From Saprospiraceae bacterium (GTDB lineage Bacteria > Bacteroidota > Bacteroidia > Chitinophagales > Saprospiraceae): DNA of 64,000 nucleotides. The position numbers and the translations under genes are program-made. Positions 1 to 9,018 of the stretch are shown here, one piece after another; within the stretch, counting starts at the first letter, position 1, and each line of letters begins with the position of its first letter. Location: NCBI GenBank assembly GCA_022841745.1, contig JALHQW010000026.1:29016-93015 (forward strand). Reading direction: 5' to 3'. Below the pieces are notes generated by a model that was given only the letters and a program-made list of their open reading frames with translations, was not told the DNA's origin and made no database searches.

Positions 1-88
1 ATGAGTTGCCGTTTACCTTATAATAACCTTGTTGATTACCCACAGAATAACATCTATCATTCCCGAAAAATCGGGACAGGCTTTGTAA

Positions 89-108
89 CCCCTCGTTTTA
101 ACGAGGGG
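89..108. repeat. REP-type hairpin, left copy
   Basis: CCCCTCG and CGAGGGG stems flank a short TTTTAA loop. It sits in the left half of the large inverted repeat at the position mirrored by the hairpin at 217-237. Confidence 0.6.
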
Positions 109-216
109 ATGGGCGAAATGCACGAAATTCATCTATCTTCTTTTCAAAACATCACATAAAGCTATGATGTGGATGTTCTGTAAAGAAGATAGATGTAGGG
201 TATCGTTGACTCAAAG

Positions 217-237
217 CCCCCGGTTGAAACCCGGGGG
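217..237. repeat. REP-type hairpin, right copy
   Basis: CCCCCGG and CCGGGGG stems around a TTGAAAC loop. This is the form often seen in REP sequences near IS200-like transposases. It mirrors the hairpin at 89-108 but has a different stem sequence, so the two halves have diverged in stem sequence while keeping the structure. Confidence 0.6.
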
Positions 238-391
238 TTACAAAGTCTGTCCCGATTTTTTGGGAATGATAGATGTAATTCGTTCATTATCAACGTACTA
301 TTCTGTGGGTAATGGAAAGATAATAACCTTGGAAAACCTAAATTTGGAGAGAAGGGTATTATGGATAAATGGCTTAAAAAACATTGAACCA

Positions 392-649
392 ATGACATTA
401 TTATTCTGGATTTGCTGGATAATTAACCTGCTGCTTTGCGCCATTGCCATCATTGGAAAAGGCTTCGCCGATAGTTTCCATAATAAAAGTTCCGTACCTT
501 GGCTTGCCATCTTGTTGGTAGGTTGCACGGTGGCGGGGCTGGTGCTGCAAGTGTTTTTTAAAAAACCAATATGGGCATTAAGTGCAGTAGCTTTGCCACT
601 GGTGGCCATGCTGGTTTTGTATGTTTATGAGAAAATCATGGGCGTGTAA
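392..649 (+). CDS. small multi-pass membrane protein
   Basis: An 85-residue protein with three hydrophobic stretches (about residues 1-19, 31-50 and 57-79) separated by short charged loops such as GKGFADSFHNKSS. It ends in YEKIMGV. The reading frame is open upstream to about 164, but that part translates the REP element and is not protein-like, so the ATG at 392 is chosen. It is the first of four small membrane-protein genes in the same direction, with a 37-nt gap to the next. Family not recognised and no function assigned. Confidence 0.55.
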   Translation: MTLLFWICWIINLLLCAIAIIGKGFADSFHNKSSVPWLAILLVGCTVAGLVLQVFFKKPIWALSAVALPLVAMLVLYVYEKIMGV

Positions 650-686
650 TTTGATGGGGCAATGCCCCCATAAACACCAAAATCAA

Positions 687-1011
687 ATGAAGGCAATCCA
701 TTTTTTCTACACCGGGCTGGCCATTGACGGCCTTGTTTTGGCCTTTTATGTTTCCAATTTTTTTATGGAAAAATGCCTTGTCCGGGATATTACCAATAGC
801 ACCGTGGATGGCTTCAGCGACAAGGGGAAGCTGCTTTTGTGGCTATTCCTCCTGCTGTTGGTGGCGGTGATAGGTGCAGCTTTTTGCCTGAAAAACGCAG
901 GCAAACTGCGCTTAGCAAATATCCTGCTTTGGCTACCTGCCCTGCCGATGGCCCACCGGGATATTAATCTGTGGTGGGTTTGCGGTTTTGTTCATTATTG
1001 GTAGCAAATAA
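687..1011 (+). pseudogene. small membrane protein gene with a +1 frameshift near 946-950
   Basis: From the ATG at 687 the frame encodes an N-terminal hydrophobic helix, a loop and a second helix (LLLWLFLLLLVAVIGAAF). It then runs into a non-membrane-like tail ending at 1004. If one base of the CCC run at about 949-951 is removed, the reading continues as MATGILICGGFAVLFIIGSK and stops at 1011, which is a normal third or fourth membrane helix. The interruption is therefore a single-base insertion in a short homopolymer. It could be a sequencing error or a true mutation. Function unknown; it sits in a run of small membrane genes. Confidence 0.55.
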
Positions 1012-1037
1012 AAGCCTATTATTCATCCAAATAAATC

Positions 1038-1490
1038 ATGGAAATCAAGCAAATCATCAACCTCGCCGTTTGTTCGATGTTCGTCATCGCCGGGACGCTT
1101 TTCGCTGTCATTGCCTGGCGGGAATGGCGCAACGTGGGCCGCATCATCAAAATGGGCGAACAGACGCAGGGCATGGTCGTCGAAATGTACCGGCGGCCCA
1201 GGAAGGTTGGCGAAACTGGAACGCCCAATTCCTTCGCCCCGGTCGTGCTTTTTACCACCAACAAAGGCGTTCAGCAAAAATATTACAGCACGTTTTACAC
1301 CGCTATGGACATGTATCAAGTCGGCCAAACGGTGGACATCTGGTACCTACCCGACGAGCCGGAAAAGGCCTCCCTGGAAGGCGCAGACGCTTGGATTTTG
1401 CCAGTTGTGTTCGGTGTTTTTGGAGGGGCGATGTGCCTGATTGGCTATCCTTGGCTGCTCGGCATTTTGCGGCAAAAACTCCATTTCTAA
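1038..1490 (+). CDS. DUF3592-like membrane protein
   Basis: A 150-residue protein: an N-terminal membrane helix (about 7-26), a soluble beta-rich middle of about 80 residues, and a C-terminal helix (about 120-142). The middle contains the pattern expected of DUF3592: a G-x-V segment (GMVVEMYRR), then FAPVVLFTTNKG, then VGQTVDIWYLPDEPEKA. The family is thought to be a small membrane-anchored domain of unknown role. The first ATG follows the previous gene by 26 nt. It is probably co-transcribed with the neighbouring small membrane genes. Function cannot be stated. Confidence 0.7.
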   Translation: MEIKQIINLAVCSMFVIAGTLFAVIAWREWRNVGRIIKMGEQTQGMVVEMYRRPRKVGETGTPNSFAPVVLFTTNKGVQQKYYSTFYTAMDMYQVGQTVDIWYLPDEPEKASLEGADAWILPVVFGVFGGAMCLIGYPWLLGILRQKLHF

Positions 1491-1531
1491 ACCCCGGAAG
1501 CAGGGTGATTTTTATCAAAAAATAAAAGCAA

Positions 1532-1894
1532 ATGCGAAACCTCCTCGGCCCTGAACTCCTTTGGTTGCTCATTTATGGTGTTGCCCACCTCGTGGCCAAA
1601 GCCAATGTGCCGCCCACGAAAGCGATAGACGATTTCATTGGAAACTGCTGGCTTTATATGCCCATGCTGGCGGTGCTGTGCTTCTCCCTATGGTGGGTGC
1701 CGGCGGTAGAGAAAAACTGGCTGTTGCTGCGGGTTTGGGTGGTCAGCATATTGGCCGGACATTTTGTTTTGGAGAAAGTCTTGAGTGCATACAGCACGCA
1801 AGGGCCGGGCAATGGGATGAGCTGGTTGGCTGGGATGCTTTGGCTTTTTGTGGTGTTGGTTGTCGGGAGTATTATTGTGAAAATCAGGTTTTAA
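1532..1894 (+). CDS. four-helix membrane protein of unknown function
   Basis: A 120-residue, very hydrophobic protein with about four predicted membrane segments (roughly residues 6-22, 40-58, 66-84 and 97-117) and a short basic C-terminus (VKIRF). It is the last of the four small membrane genes before the sensor kinase, and the gap to the previous gene is 41 nt. I do not recognise a family. The composition is typical of a real membrane protein rather than a chance reading frame. Confidence 0.6.
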   Translation: MRNLLGPELLWLLIYGVAHLVAKANVPPTKAIDDFIGNCWLYMPMLAVLCFSLWWVPAVEKNWLLLRVWVVSILAGHFVLEKVLSAYSTQGPGNGMSWLAGMLWLFVVLVVGSIIVKIRF

Positions 1895-2070
1895 TGATGA
1901 AAAAATTGGGCTTGTTCACTTATCGGTCGGCTGTTCTTGACTGGCCCCGTTACCTTACCAGAGCAAGGAAGATAGCTTTGCGATGTAAAATGAGAAAAAC
2001 TTATGTCGAAGGGCCCTGTCAGATTGCACAAAAAAAAGCTTTCCGGTTTTCCGTTTCGTAAATTTGCCAG

Positions 2071-5000
2071 ATGAGCGTCAACCCAAAGCGAGCCTTGAAT
2101 ATTTTGCTTCCAATACTGCTTTGGGTGCTGCCGTGGCAATGCCTTGCCCAATCCAGCCAATTCCTTGAAATGGAGTCCTTTGCCGATGCCCCCGGGTTGA
2201 GTGGTATCGAAGTCATGGACATCCAGCAGGACCGGTTGGGCTATCTTTGGGTGGCCACAGCAGATGGGCTGTTCCGTTACGACGGCTACACTTTCAAACC
2301 CTTCCGACACGTGCCGGGCGACTCGACGAGCATTGCACACAACAACGTCCAATATATTTTGGAGGACAAAAACGGCGACCTCTGGCTATCATTGGCAAGG
2401 GGGGGGCATCAGCCATTACGACCGGGCAACGGGCCGATTCCGAAACTACCCTTTCACCCAAAAACTGAAACCTTCGACCGCCCCAGTGACGGGGCTGTTT
2501 TTCGACCGGAAAGGCAGCCTCTGGGCGGGCGTCGCCTTCAACGGCATCGTGCGGTTGGACGTAAAAACGGGCGGGTTCAAACTGTTCGACCTCGTGACCG
2601 CCGAAAACTCGCCCCACCTGACCGCCGAAGATTTGCCTAACCACAATATCGGGTTCCGTTTTTTTCAAGATGAGCGTGGCAAACTCTGGGTCAGCACTGT
2701 GGGTGACCTCTACGTTTTCGACCCTGAAACGGGTGCTGCCAGGCCCTGGCGACCCATGAAAAAACTATCACCCGACCCCGTTTTTACCGACCAAGCCTAC
2801 TCGCTACTGCCGGAGGGCGAACTGCTTTGGACGGGCGGCTGGAGAAGTGGCCTTCGCCGGATTGACCGCCAGACGGGTGAGTGGCGCCAATTCATGTTCA
2901 AACCCGATAAAACACTGTCGTTTAACGACAACATCGTGAGCGATTTTATTAGAAAAGGCCCCGACGAGTTCTGGATTGGCAGCAAGGGACGGGGGCTGGG
3001 CATTTTCAACAAAAAGACCGAACAGTATTACTGGTTTGCTCAACACCCAGAGCGGATGGTCGGCGGCTCGCCACCGATTTTGGTTGGGGAATTGGCATCG
3101 GACAACCACGGGAACCTGTGGGCTGTGACGGAAGGCAAGTTGGTGCGCTTTCAGATGAAGGACAACCCTTTTCAATTCACAAAGGTCAACGCTAGCACCA
3201 AAGGAAACTTCGGCATCTCCCAGTTGCTGGAAGACCGGGAAGGGCGTTTTTTGTTCATCGGCACCCACTACGCCGACGGACTGCACGTCATCGAAAAAAA
3301 AACAGGGAAATCGCAAGTGCTCAAATTTTGGGCAGCACCAACGGAAGGTGGGTCACTGCTCGTCATGGACCTCCTACAGGCAAGGGACGGAACGATTTGG
3401 GTGCTGACCCATCATACCATACTGCGCTACGACCCCGATACCCGTCAATTGGTGACGCCCGTGCAGCCGCCCCATTACGCTGAAGGAGGCGTGTCGAATT
3501 TTTACACTGAGTTTGCGGAAGACCCCCTTGGCAACTTATGGCTCGGCACCACGTCTTTGGGCGTCATCCGGTACGACCCCAACACGGGGCAGGGCCAGCA
3601 GTTCCTGCCCGATGAAAACGACCCCAACAGCATAGCCACCAACGTCATAGGCTCGGTGGAGGTGGACGGACGAGGCCGGACCTGGTTCGGCAGCCGTAAC
3701 AATACGGCTTATGGCTACTACTTGCCCGGTGAGCGCAGGTTCGAGTATTTGGACGGCGAGGGCAAGGTGACGGCAGCGCGGGCCACCCTGCGCATGAACA
3801 GTTTTTTTGCTGCGCAAAACGGCGACATCTGGGCCTGCACCGAGGGCGGCATCCTGCACTTCGACTGTTCCGGCGAACGCCCCCGTCTTCGGAAAAAATA
3901 CACGGTGGCCGACGGGTTGCCCGGCAATTATTTCATCCACGGGGTGGAGGACAAAGAGGGGGTTTTTTGGGCCATTGCCCAAAAATTGGTCAAGATTGAC
4001 AAGGCCACTGGGGAAATCACCTCCTTCGGCAAAAAAGACGGTTTCAACTTCGCTGCCAACAGGCTCAATATCGGACCGGACGGCAACGTCCATATCCGGG
4101 CGGACAACGGCTATTTTACCTTCGACCCCAAGGCGCTCGGCGTGGAAGAAACCATCGTGCCGATTGCACTCACATCGTTCAAGATTGACGGTATCGAGTG
4201 CTATCATGGCAGCCACCTCGCACCGGCTGGACAGTTGGCCATACCGCCCGACAGCCGCTATTTTTCCTTTGAGTTTGCCGCACTCGACCTGGCCCAGGCC
4301 GAGGAACGGGAGTACGAATACCGGCTGCGAGGATTTGACAACCAATGGGTTAAATGCCAGGAAAATCGTTCTGTGAACTATAGCAACATACCGCCTGGGC
4401 ATTATACTTTTCAGGTGAAACAAGCTGGGGCATCCGATGCCGATGCCCTGAACGTGCCATTGCAGGTGCAGGTCTCCTTTTACCGAACGAACTGGTTCTG
4501 GGCAATTATTGCTGCGCTCGCCCTATTGGCTGGAGGCCGTTTTTACCAAAAACGCCGGGCGGAAGAACGGCAGCTGGGCGACCTGATGAACAAGGCCCAA
4601 CTGCTCGAAAAAGAAAAGGCCGTGGTGCAGTACGAAAGCCTAAAGCAGCAACTGAACCCGCACTTCCTGTTCAACTCGCTGACCTTGCTCGGCAGCCTCA
4701 TCACCATTGACCCGAAGGCCGCCGTAGGCTTCCTCGACAGCCTGAGCAAGACCTACCGCTACATCCTGAAAAGCAGCGAGCGGGAGACCGTGCCATTGTC
4801 CGAGGAACTGAAGTTCGGGGAGTCGTTCGTGAAGCTGCAAAAGACCCGGTTCGGCGAGGGCCTTCAGGTCAATTTCAAGGTGGAGGAGGAGGATTTGCAC
4901 CGTAAAATAGTGCCCGTCACGCTTCAAAACTTGCTCGAAAACGCCATCGAGCACAATATTATAGACGAGGATGATCCGCTCGTGGTTAGCCGTGTTTGTT

Positions 5001-5171
5001 GAGGACAGCTACCTCGTGGTGCGCAACAATTTGCAGCGCAAAAAATTCGTGGAAACGAGCAACAAGCGGGGCCTGACTAACCTCAAATCTTTTTACAGTT
5101 ACCTGTCGGAAAAGGAGCTGGAGGTGTCGGAGAATGGGCAGTTTTTTACGATAAGAATACCCCTGATTTGA
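2071..5171 (+). pseudogene. two-component propeller sensor histidine kinase with two +1 frameshifts
   Basis: Corrected, this encodes about 1032 residues: a signal peptide (ending CLAQ), a large periplasmic beta-propeller with repeated D-x-x-G-x-L-W-x-G motifs (Reg_prop), a Y_Y_Y domain with YEYRLRGFDNQW, one membrane helix (about 807-827), and a LytS-type cytoplasmic kinase with the phospho-His motif NPHFLFN and a LENAIEH N-box. Frame is lost twice. At the G8 run 2399-2406, seven G would keep LARGGISHYD in frame. Near 4990, removing one C gives VVSVFVEDSYLVV. Both breaks are single-base insertions and both flanks read perfectly, so the gene is either mis-sequenced or very recently inactivated. 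The next gene is a LytTR regulator, its natural partner. Confidence 0.8.
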
Positions 5172-5249
5172 TTTCAACATAACCGCACGAAGGCACAGCG
5201 CCTCTCTATTCCATTATGCCTCCGTGCCGCTGTGTTTAAAAAATACGTC

Positions 5250-6023
5250 ATGATAAAAGCAGTAATCATCGAAGACGAGACGCTCATTGCTCGTGAGTTG
5301 CAGGCGAAAATCGCTGCGGTGGCCGATGACGTGAAAATCGTGGAGGTGCTGCCCAGCTTGAAGACCGCCAAGAACTGGTTCTTGCAACATGCCGAACCCG
5401 ACTTGTTGTTCATGGACATCCAACTCAGCGATGGGGTGAGCTTTGAGTTGTTCGAGCGTTTCGAGTTGGGCTGCCCGGTGATTTTCACCACGGCCTACGA
5501 CGAGTACGCCCTGCGTGCCTTCAAGGTCAATGGCATTGATTATCTGCTGAAACCCATTGACAATGAGGAACTTGCGAATGCCGTCGAGAAATTTCGCCGA
5601 CAGGCAGAAAGCACGGCCAAGCCGCCCAACAACTTTCAGGATCTACTGAAAACCATGCAGCAGCCCGTGGTTGGCAGGCAGGTTTTCAAGGAAAAATTCA
5701 TCGTCAGCGTGCGCAACACTTGGGTGCCCGTGAACACGAAGGACGTGGCCTGCTTTCTTCGGAATAGCCTGAACTACCTCCACACCTTCAGCGGCGAGAA
5801 GTACATCCTCGATTTCAGCACCCTCGAAGAAGTGGAGGAACTGCTCGACCCCAAGGTTTTTTACCGTGCCAACCGCCAGTGCATTGTCCATATTGACGCC
5901 ATTCAGAGCGTGAAACCACACGAGAACCAAAAGCTGACGTTGACCCTGAAAGCTCCCACCAAAATGGAGGTGGACGTGAGCCGGGAGAAGGCCCCGGCAT
6001 TCAAGAAATGGTTTGATAGGTGA
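5250..6023 (+). CDS. LytTR-family response regulator
   Basis: A 257-residue protein. The receiver domain covers residues 1-120, with the acidic pair E8/D9, the phosphoacceptor D56 in LLFMDIQ, the conserved threonine around T80-T81, and K101 in LLKPID. A LytTR DNA-binding domain covers about 150-257 (FLRNSLNYLHTFSGEKY, then FYRANRQCIVHIDAI). The ATG at 5250 is chosen because the receiver domain starts there; an upstream in-frame extension adds only a few residues. It lies 78 nt after the propeller kinase, which is presumed to phosphorylate it. Target genes are unknown. Confidence 0.9.
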   Translation: MIKAVIIEDETLIARELQAKIAAVADDVKIVEVLPSLKTAKNWFLQHAEPDLLFMDIQLSDGVSFELFERFELGCPVIFTTAYDEYALRAFKVNGIDYLLKPIDNEELANAVEKFRRQAESTAKPPNNFQDLLKTMQQPVVGRQVFKEKFIVSVRNTWVPVNTKDVACFLRNSLNYLHTFSGEKYILDFSTLEEVEELLDPKVFYRANRQCIVHIDAIQSVKPHENQKLTLTLKAPTKMEVDVSREKAPAFKKWFDR

Positions 6024-6293
6024 GAGATTGTTGGATTATTATATTGTTTGATTGTTGCTGACGTTACAGCAAACTGCGGTTTTTCAAAAAGAAACCAAGG
6101 ACAGTATTCTCCTCAAAAATGCAAAAGACCTTGTGGAGAATTGTTTCTGGACGACGAAAGGCTCGATATCTTTTCCATCGCTGCATGGTTTTATTTCTTG
6201 GCAAATATACGGAAAGCTTCGCCTCCCATCTCGCCGCAAAGCCGTAATCTTGCACCTCCAACTTTTGCTTTTTACTTTGTACTTTTTACTTCC

Positions 6294-8681
6294 ATGACTT
6301 CACCCGTACCACAACAACGCAACTACCTCGATGAACTCAACACCATCCAGCGCCAAGCGGCCACACAGATAGACGGCCCCGTGCTAGTCGTCGCTGGCCC
6401 CGGCTCCGGCAAGACGAGGGTGCTCACCTACCGTATCGCCCACATGATTCAGTCGGGCATTGCCCCTTGGGAAATCATGGCGCTGACCTTCACCAACAAG
6501 TCGGCGAAGGAGATGAAGGAGCGCATCTCGAAGGTGGTAGGGCCTCGTGGCGAGCGGGTCTGGGCGGGCACGTTCCACTCCCTGTTTGCGAAGATACTCC
6601 GGGTAGAGGCGGAGCATATCGGCTACCCCAGCAATTTCACGATATACGACTCCGACGACACCAAGAGCGTGGTCACGGCCATCATCAACGAGATGAACCT
6701 GAACAAGGAGCAGTACAACGCCAATACCATCAAGTCCCGTATTTCGTCCTGCAAAAGCAACCTCATCACCCCCAAAGCCTACCTCAATCGGGCGGACATG
6801 ATGGAGGAGGACAAGGCGGCCAAGCGTCCGTTTTTCCAACAGATTTATGAAAAATATGTCACCCGATGCAAGCGCAGCGGTGCCATGGACTTCGACGACC
6901 TGCTGTTCCGGCTCTACGAGCTGTTCCAGAACCACCCAGAGGTCACTAACAAATACCGCAAAAAATTCCGCTACCTGATGGTGGACGAGTTCCAGGACAC
7001 GAACCACCTCCAGTATTCCATCGTCAAGAAGTTTATCAGCTACGAAGGCAGCCCCCGCAATATCTGCGTGGTGGGCGACGATGCGCAGTCCATCTACGCC
7101 TTCCGAGGTGCCACCATCCAGAACATCCTCGACTACGAGAATGACTTCAAGCCGCATGGCATTCGCATTTTCAAGCTGGAGCAGAACTACCGCAGCACCG
7201 AGCATATCGTTCAGGCGGCCAATGAGGTGATTTCTTTCAACCGCAACCAAATCCAAAAGACGATTTTCAGCGACAAGGGCGAGGGCCAACGCATCCGGGT
7301 CATACGGGCCATCACCGACAGCGAAGAAGGAAAACGGGTGGCCGACTCCATCATGGAGCAGAAAAACCGCTGGCATTTGGCGAACAAGGAAATCGCCATC
7401 CTGTACCGCACCAACGCCCAAAGCCGGGTCTTCGAGGAATGGATGCGGCATTACAACGTGCAGTACCGGGTCTATGGCGGCATGTCGTTTTACCAGCGCA
7501 AGGAGGTGAAAGACCTCATCGCCTACCTCCGCCTCGCCATCAACCAGCAGGACGACGAGGCGCTGCGCCGGGTCATTAACTACCCCAAACGGGCCATCGG
7601 CGGCACCACGATTGACAAAATCGCCGCCACTGCCGACTCGCACAGCATGACCATGTGGCAGGTGCTGCCGCAGGTGGACCTGCCGCCCCGCACCCGCAAC
7701 TCCATTGACCATTTCGTGGCCATGATTCAGGATTTTGGGGAAAAGGCCAAGTCGCACGACGCCCACGTTGTCGCCGAGTACATCGCCCGCCGCTCCGGCC
7801 TCATGGACGAACTCAAGCAGGACACGACCGTGGAAGGCATCCAGCGTTTGGACAATATCACGAGCTTGTTGGATGGTATAAAAACCTTCGTCGAAGATGA
7901 TACGATTGGCGCAGAACGGTTCACCGTGGACGGCGAGACGGAAGCCCTGGCCGAAGGCCCAACGGATAGTTTCGACAAGTCGCTATCGGCTTATCTGCAA
8001 AACATCGCCCTGATGACCGACCAGGACGACCAGACCAAGGAGGGCGATTACGTGACTTTGATGAGCGTCCACTCCGCCAAGGGCCTGGAGTTCAAGAGTG
8101 TGTTCATCACGGGCTTGGAGGAGCAACTCTTTCCTTCGTTCATGAGCTTCGACACGCCAGAGGGCTTGGATGAGGAGCGCCGTTTGTTTTACGTGGCCAT
8201 TACCCGTGCGGAGCAATTCCTAACGCTCAGCTATGCCGCCAGCCGCTACCGATTCGGGCAGGAGCGCAGCAATCCGCCGAGCCGTTTTTTGGATGAAATA
8301 AACATGGCGCATTTGGATGCCTCATCGCCCATCGGCACGAGGTCAGCGGCACCGGCAGGCAGGTTCGAGCGAGCACATGCCCACGCTGCCCCTACGGCTG
8401 GTTCCGCACCATCAAGGAGCGGTGTGACGGGCAGCTTCAAGCCCCGTGGCCCACAACAGGAAGTGGCGCTGCGCATTGACCCGGCCACGTTCAAGCCCAG
8501 CCCAAGCGAGCATATACAAGCGGGACACAAGGTTTTGCACCTGAAATTTGGGGAGGGTAAGGTGGTGGCCGTGGACGGCAGCGGCGACAAGCGCATGGCG
8601 ACGATTTTCTTCCCTGACCTGGACGTGGACAAGGAGAAAAGGATAATGCTGAAATTTGCGAAGCTGCAGATTGTAGGGTGA
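6294..8681 (+). CDS. pcrA: ATP-dependent DNA helicase PcrA/UvrD
   Basis: A 795-residue superfamily 1A 3'-5' helicase acting in repair and in removing proteins from DNA. Visible motifs in order: Walker A AGPGSGKT (K40), Walker B VDEFQDTNHLQY, motif III GDDAQSIYAFRGA, motif IV QNYRSTEHI, motif V MSVHSAKGLEF and motif VI AITRAEQFL. The C-terminus has the small Tudor-like domain typical of PcrA (HLKFGEGKVVAVDGSG, ending KFAKLQIVG). The ATG at 6294 begins the helicase core (TIQRQAATQ); the frame is open further upstream but that part is not helicase-like. A second diverged copy of its last 111 bp occurs at 27589-27699, after the seven-gene cassette. Confidence 0.95.
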   Translation: MTSPVPQQRNYLDELNTIQRQAATQIDGPVLVVAGPGSGKTRVLTYRIAHMIQSGIAPWEIMALTFTNKSAKEMKERISKVVGPRGERVWAGTFHSLFAKILRVEAEHIGYPSNFTIYDSDDTKSVVTAIINEMNLNKEQYNANTIKSRISSCKSNLITPKAYLNRADMMEEDKAAKRPFFQQIYEKYVTRCKRSGAMDFDDLLFRLYELFQNHPEVTNKYRKKFRYLMVDEFQDTNHLQYSIVKKFISYEGSPRNICVVGDDAQSIYAFRGATIQNILDYENDFKPHGIRIFKLEQNYRSTEHIVQAANEVISFNRNQIQKTIFSDKGEGQRIRVIRAITDSEEGKRVADSIMEQKNRWHLANKEIAILYRTNAQSRVFEEWMRHYNVQYRVYGGMSFYQRKEVKDLIAYLRLAINQQDDEALRRVINYPKRAIGGTTIDKIAATADSHSMTMWQVLPQVDLPPRTRNSIDHFVAMIQDFGEKAKSHDAHVVAEYIARRSGLMDELKQDTTVEGIQRLDNITSLLDGIKTFVEDDTIGAERFTVDGETEALAEGPTDSFDKSLSAYLQNIALMTDQDDQTKEGDYVTLMSVHSAKGLEFKSVFITGLEEQLFPSFMSFDTPEGLDEERRLFYVAITRAEQFLTLSYAASRYRFGQERSNPPSRFLDEINMAHLDASSPIGTRSAAPAGRFERAHAHAAPTAGSAPSRSGVTGSFKPRGPQQEVALRIDPATFKPSPSEHIQAGHKVLHLKFGEGKVVAVDGSGDKRMATIFFPDLDVDKEKRIMLKFAKLQIVG

Positions 8682-9018
8682 GCTTCGCATCTTCAAAAAA
8701 ATGACTTTGTTGATTTTTTTCATAAAAAAGGCTTGGTTTATTAATTCCTAAAAATTACTTTTGAGCTTTCGATTATTTTTTGGAATTCATTTCTTGGCAA
8801 TCCTTTTTTTTGCCAAACAGCTTTGACGCTTATTACCCTATTGGCAAACAGGAAAAAGCCGGAATCGAAACCATTTGAAACAATCTTTCCTTCCTTTTTT
8901 CCTGTCAATTCAGTATTATTAGAAAATGTGTGAATGCTTAGGTCGTGCATGATTTTCTCTTTGCGCTATTTTGTTCAGAGAGAATAGTTCACTGCCAAAA
9001 GCAAAAAACTGCGCAGTC
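8682..9018. other. non-coding stretch between pcrA and the cassette
   Basis: AT-rich compared with the flanks. I see no convincing gene: a 69-codon minus-strand frame at 8741-8950 has no recognisable features. It contains the promoter-like sequence at 8733-8763. No integrase remnant or tRNA is visible. Confidence 0.5.
8733..8763 (+). promoter_or_regulatory. possible Bacteroidota-type promoter for the cassette
   Basis: TTG at 8733-8735, then a 20-nt spacer, then TACTTTTG at 8756-8763, which fits the TAnnTTTG -7 box. Transcription would start near 8770 and leave a leader of about 250 nt before the ATG at 9019. The region is AT-rich, so chance occurrence is possible. Confidence 0.35.

Larger units (their letters stand above)
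20..331. repeat. MITE/REP-like inverted-repeat element with flanking direct repeats
   Basis: A long imperfect palindrome centred near 163. The outer arms 35-49 and 299-313 are exact reverse complements (ATTACCCACAGAATA). The next arms, 51-92 and 233-275, match with about two mismatches. The inner arms 130-153 and 172-195 match with a few mismatches. A 12-bp direct repeat (ATAATAACCTTG) lies just outside at 20-31 and 320-331, as a target-site duplication would. No transposase is encoded, so this would be a non-autonomous element or a head-to-head pair of REP units of the kind mobilised in trans by IS200-like (RAYT) transposases. That mobility is an inference; the symmetry itself is seen directly. 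Confidence 0.7.

Noticed and set aside
3536..4423. A 295-codon minus-strand frame opposite the sensor kinase
   Set aside because: Shadow of the propeller/Y_Y_Y coding region, with no independent motif.
6384..7766. A 460-codon minus-strand frame opposite pcrA
   Set aside because: It is the antisense shadow of the helicase gene: composition is skewed toward Val/His/Gly, no domain is seen, and the plus strand carries all helicase motifs.
8741..8950. A 69-codon minus-strand frame upstream of the cassette
   Set aside because: Short, low-complexity tail, no family; the region looks regulatory.
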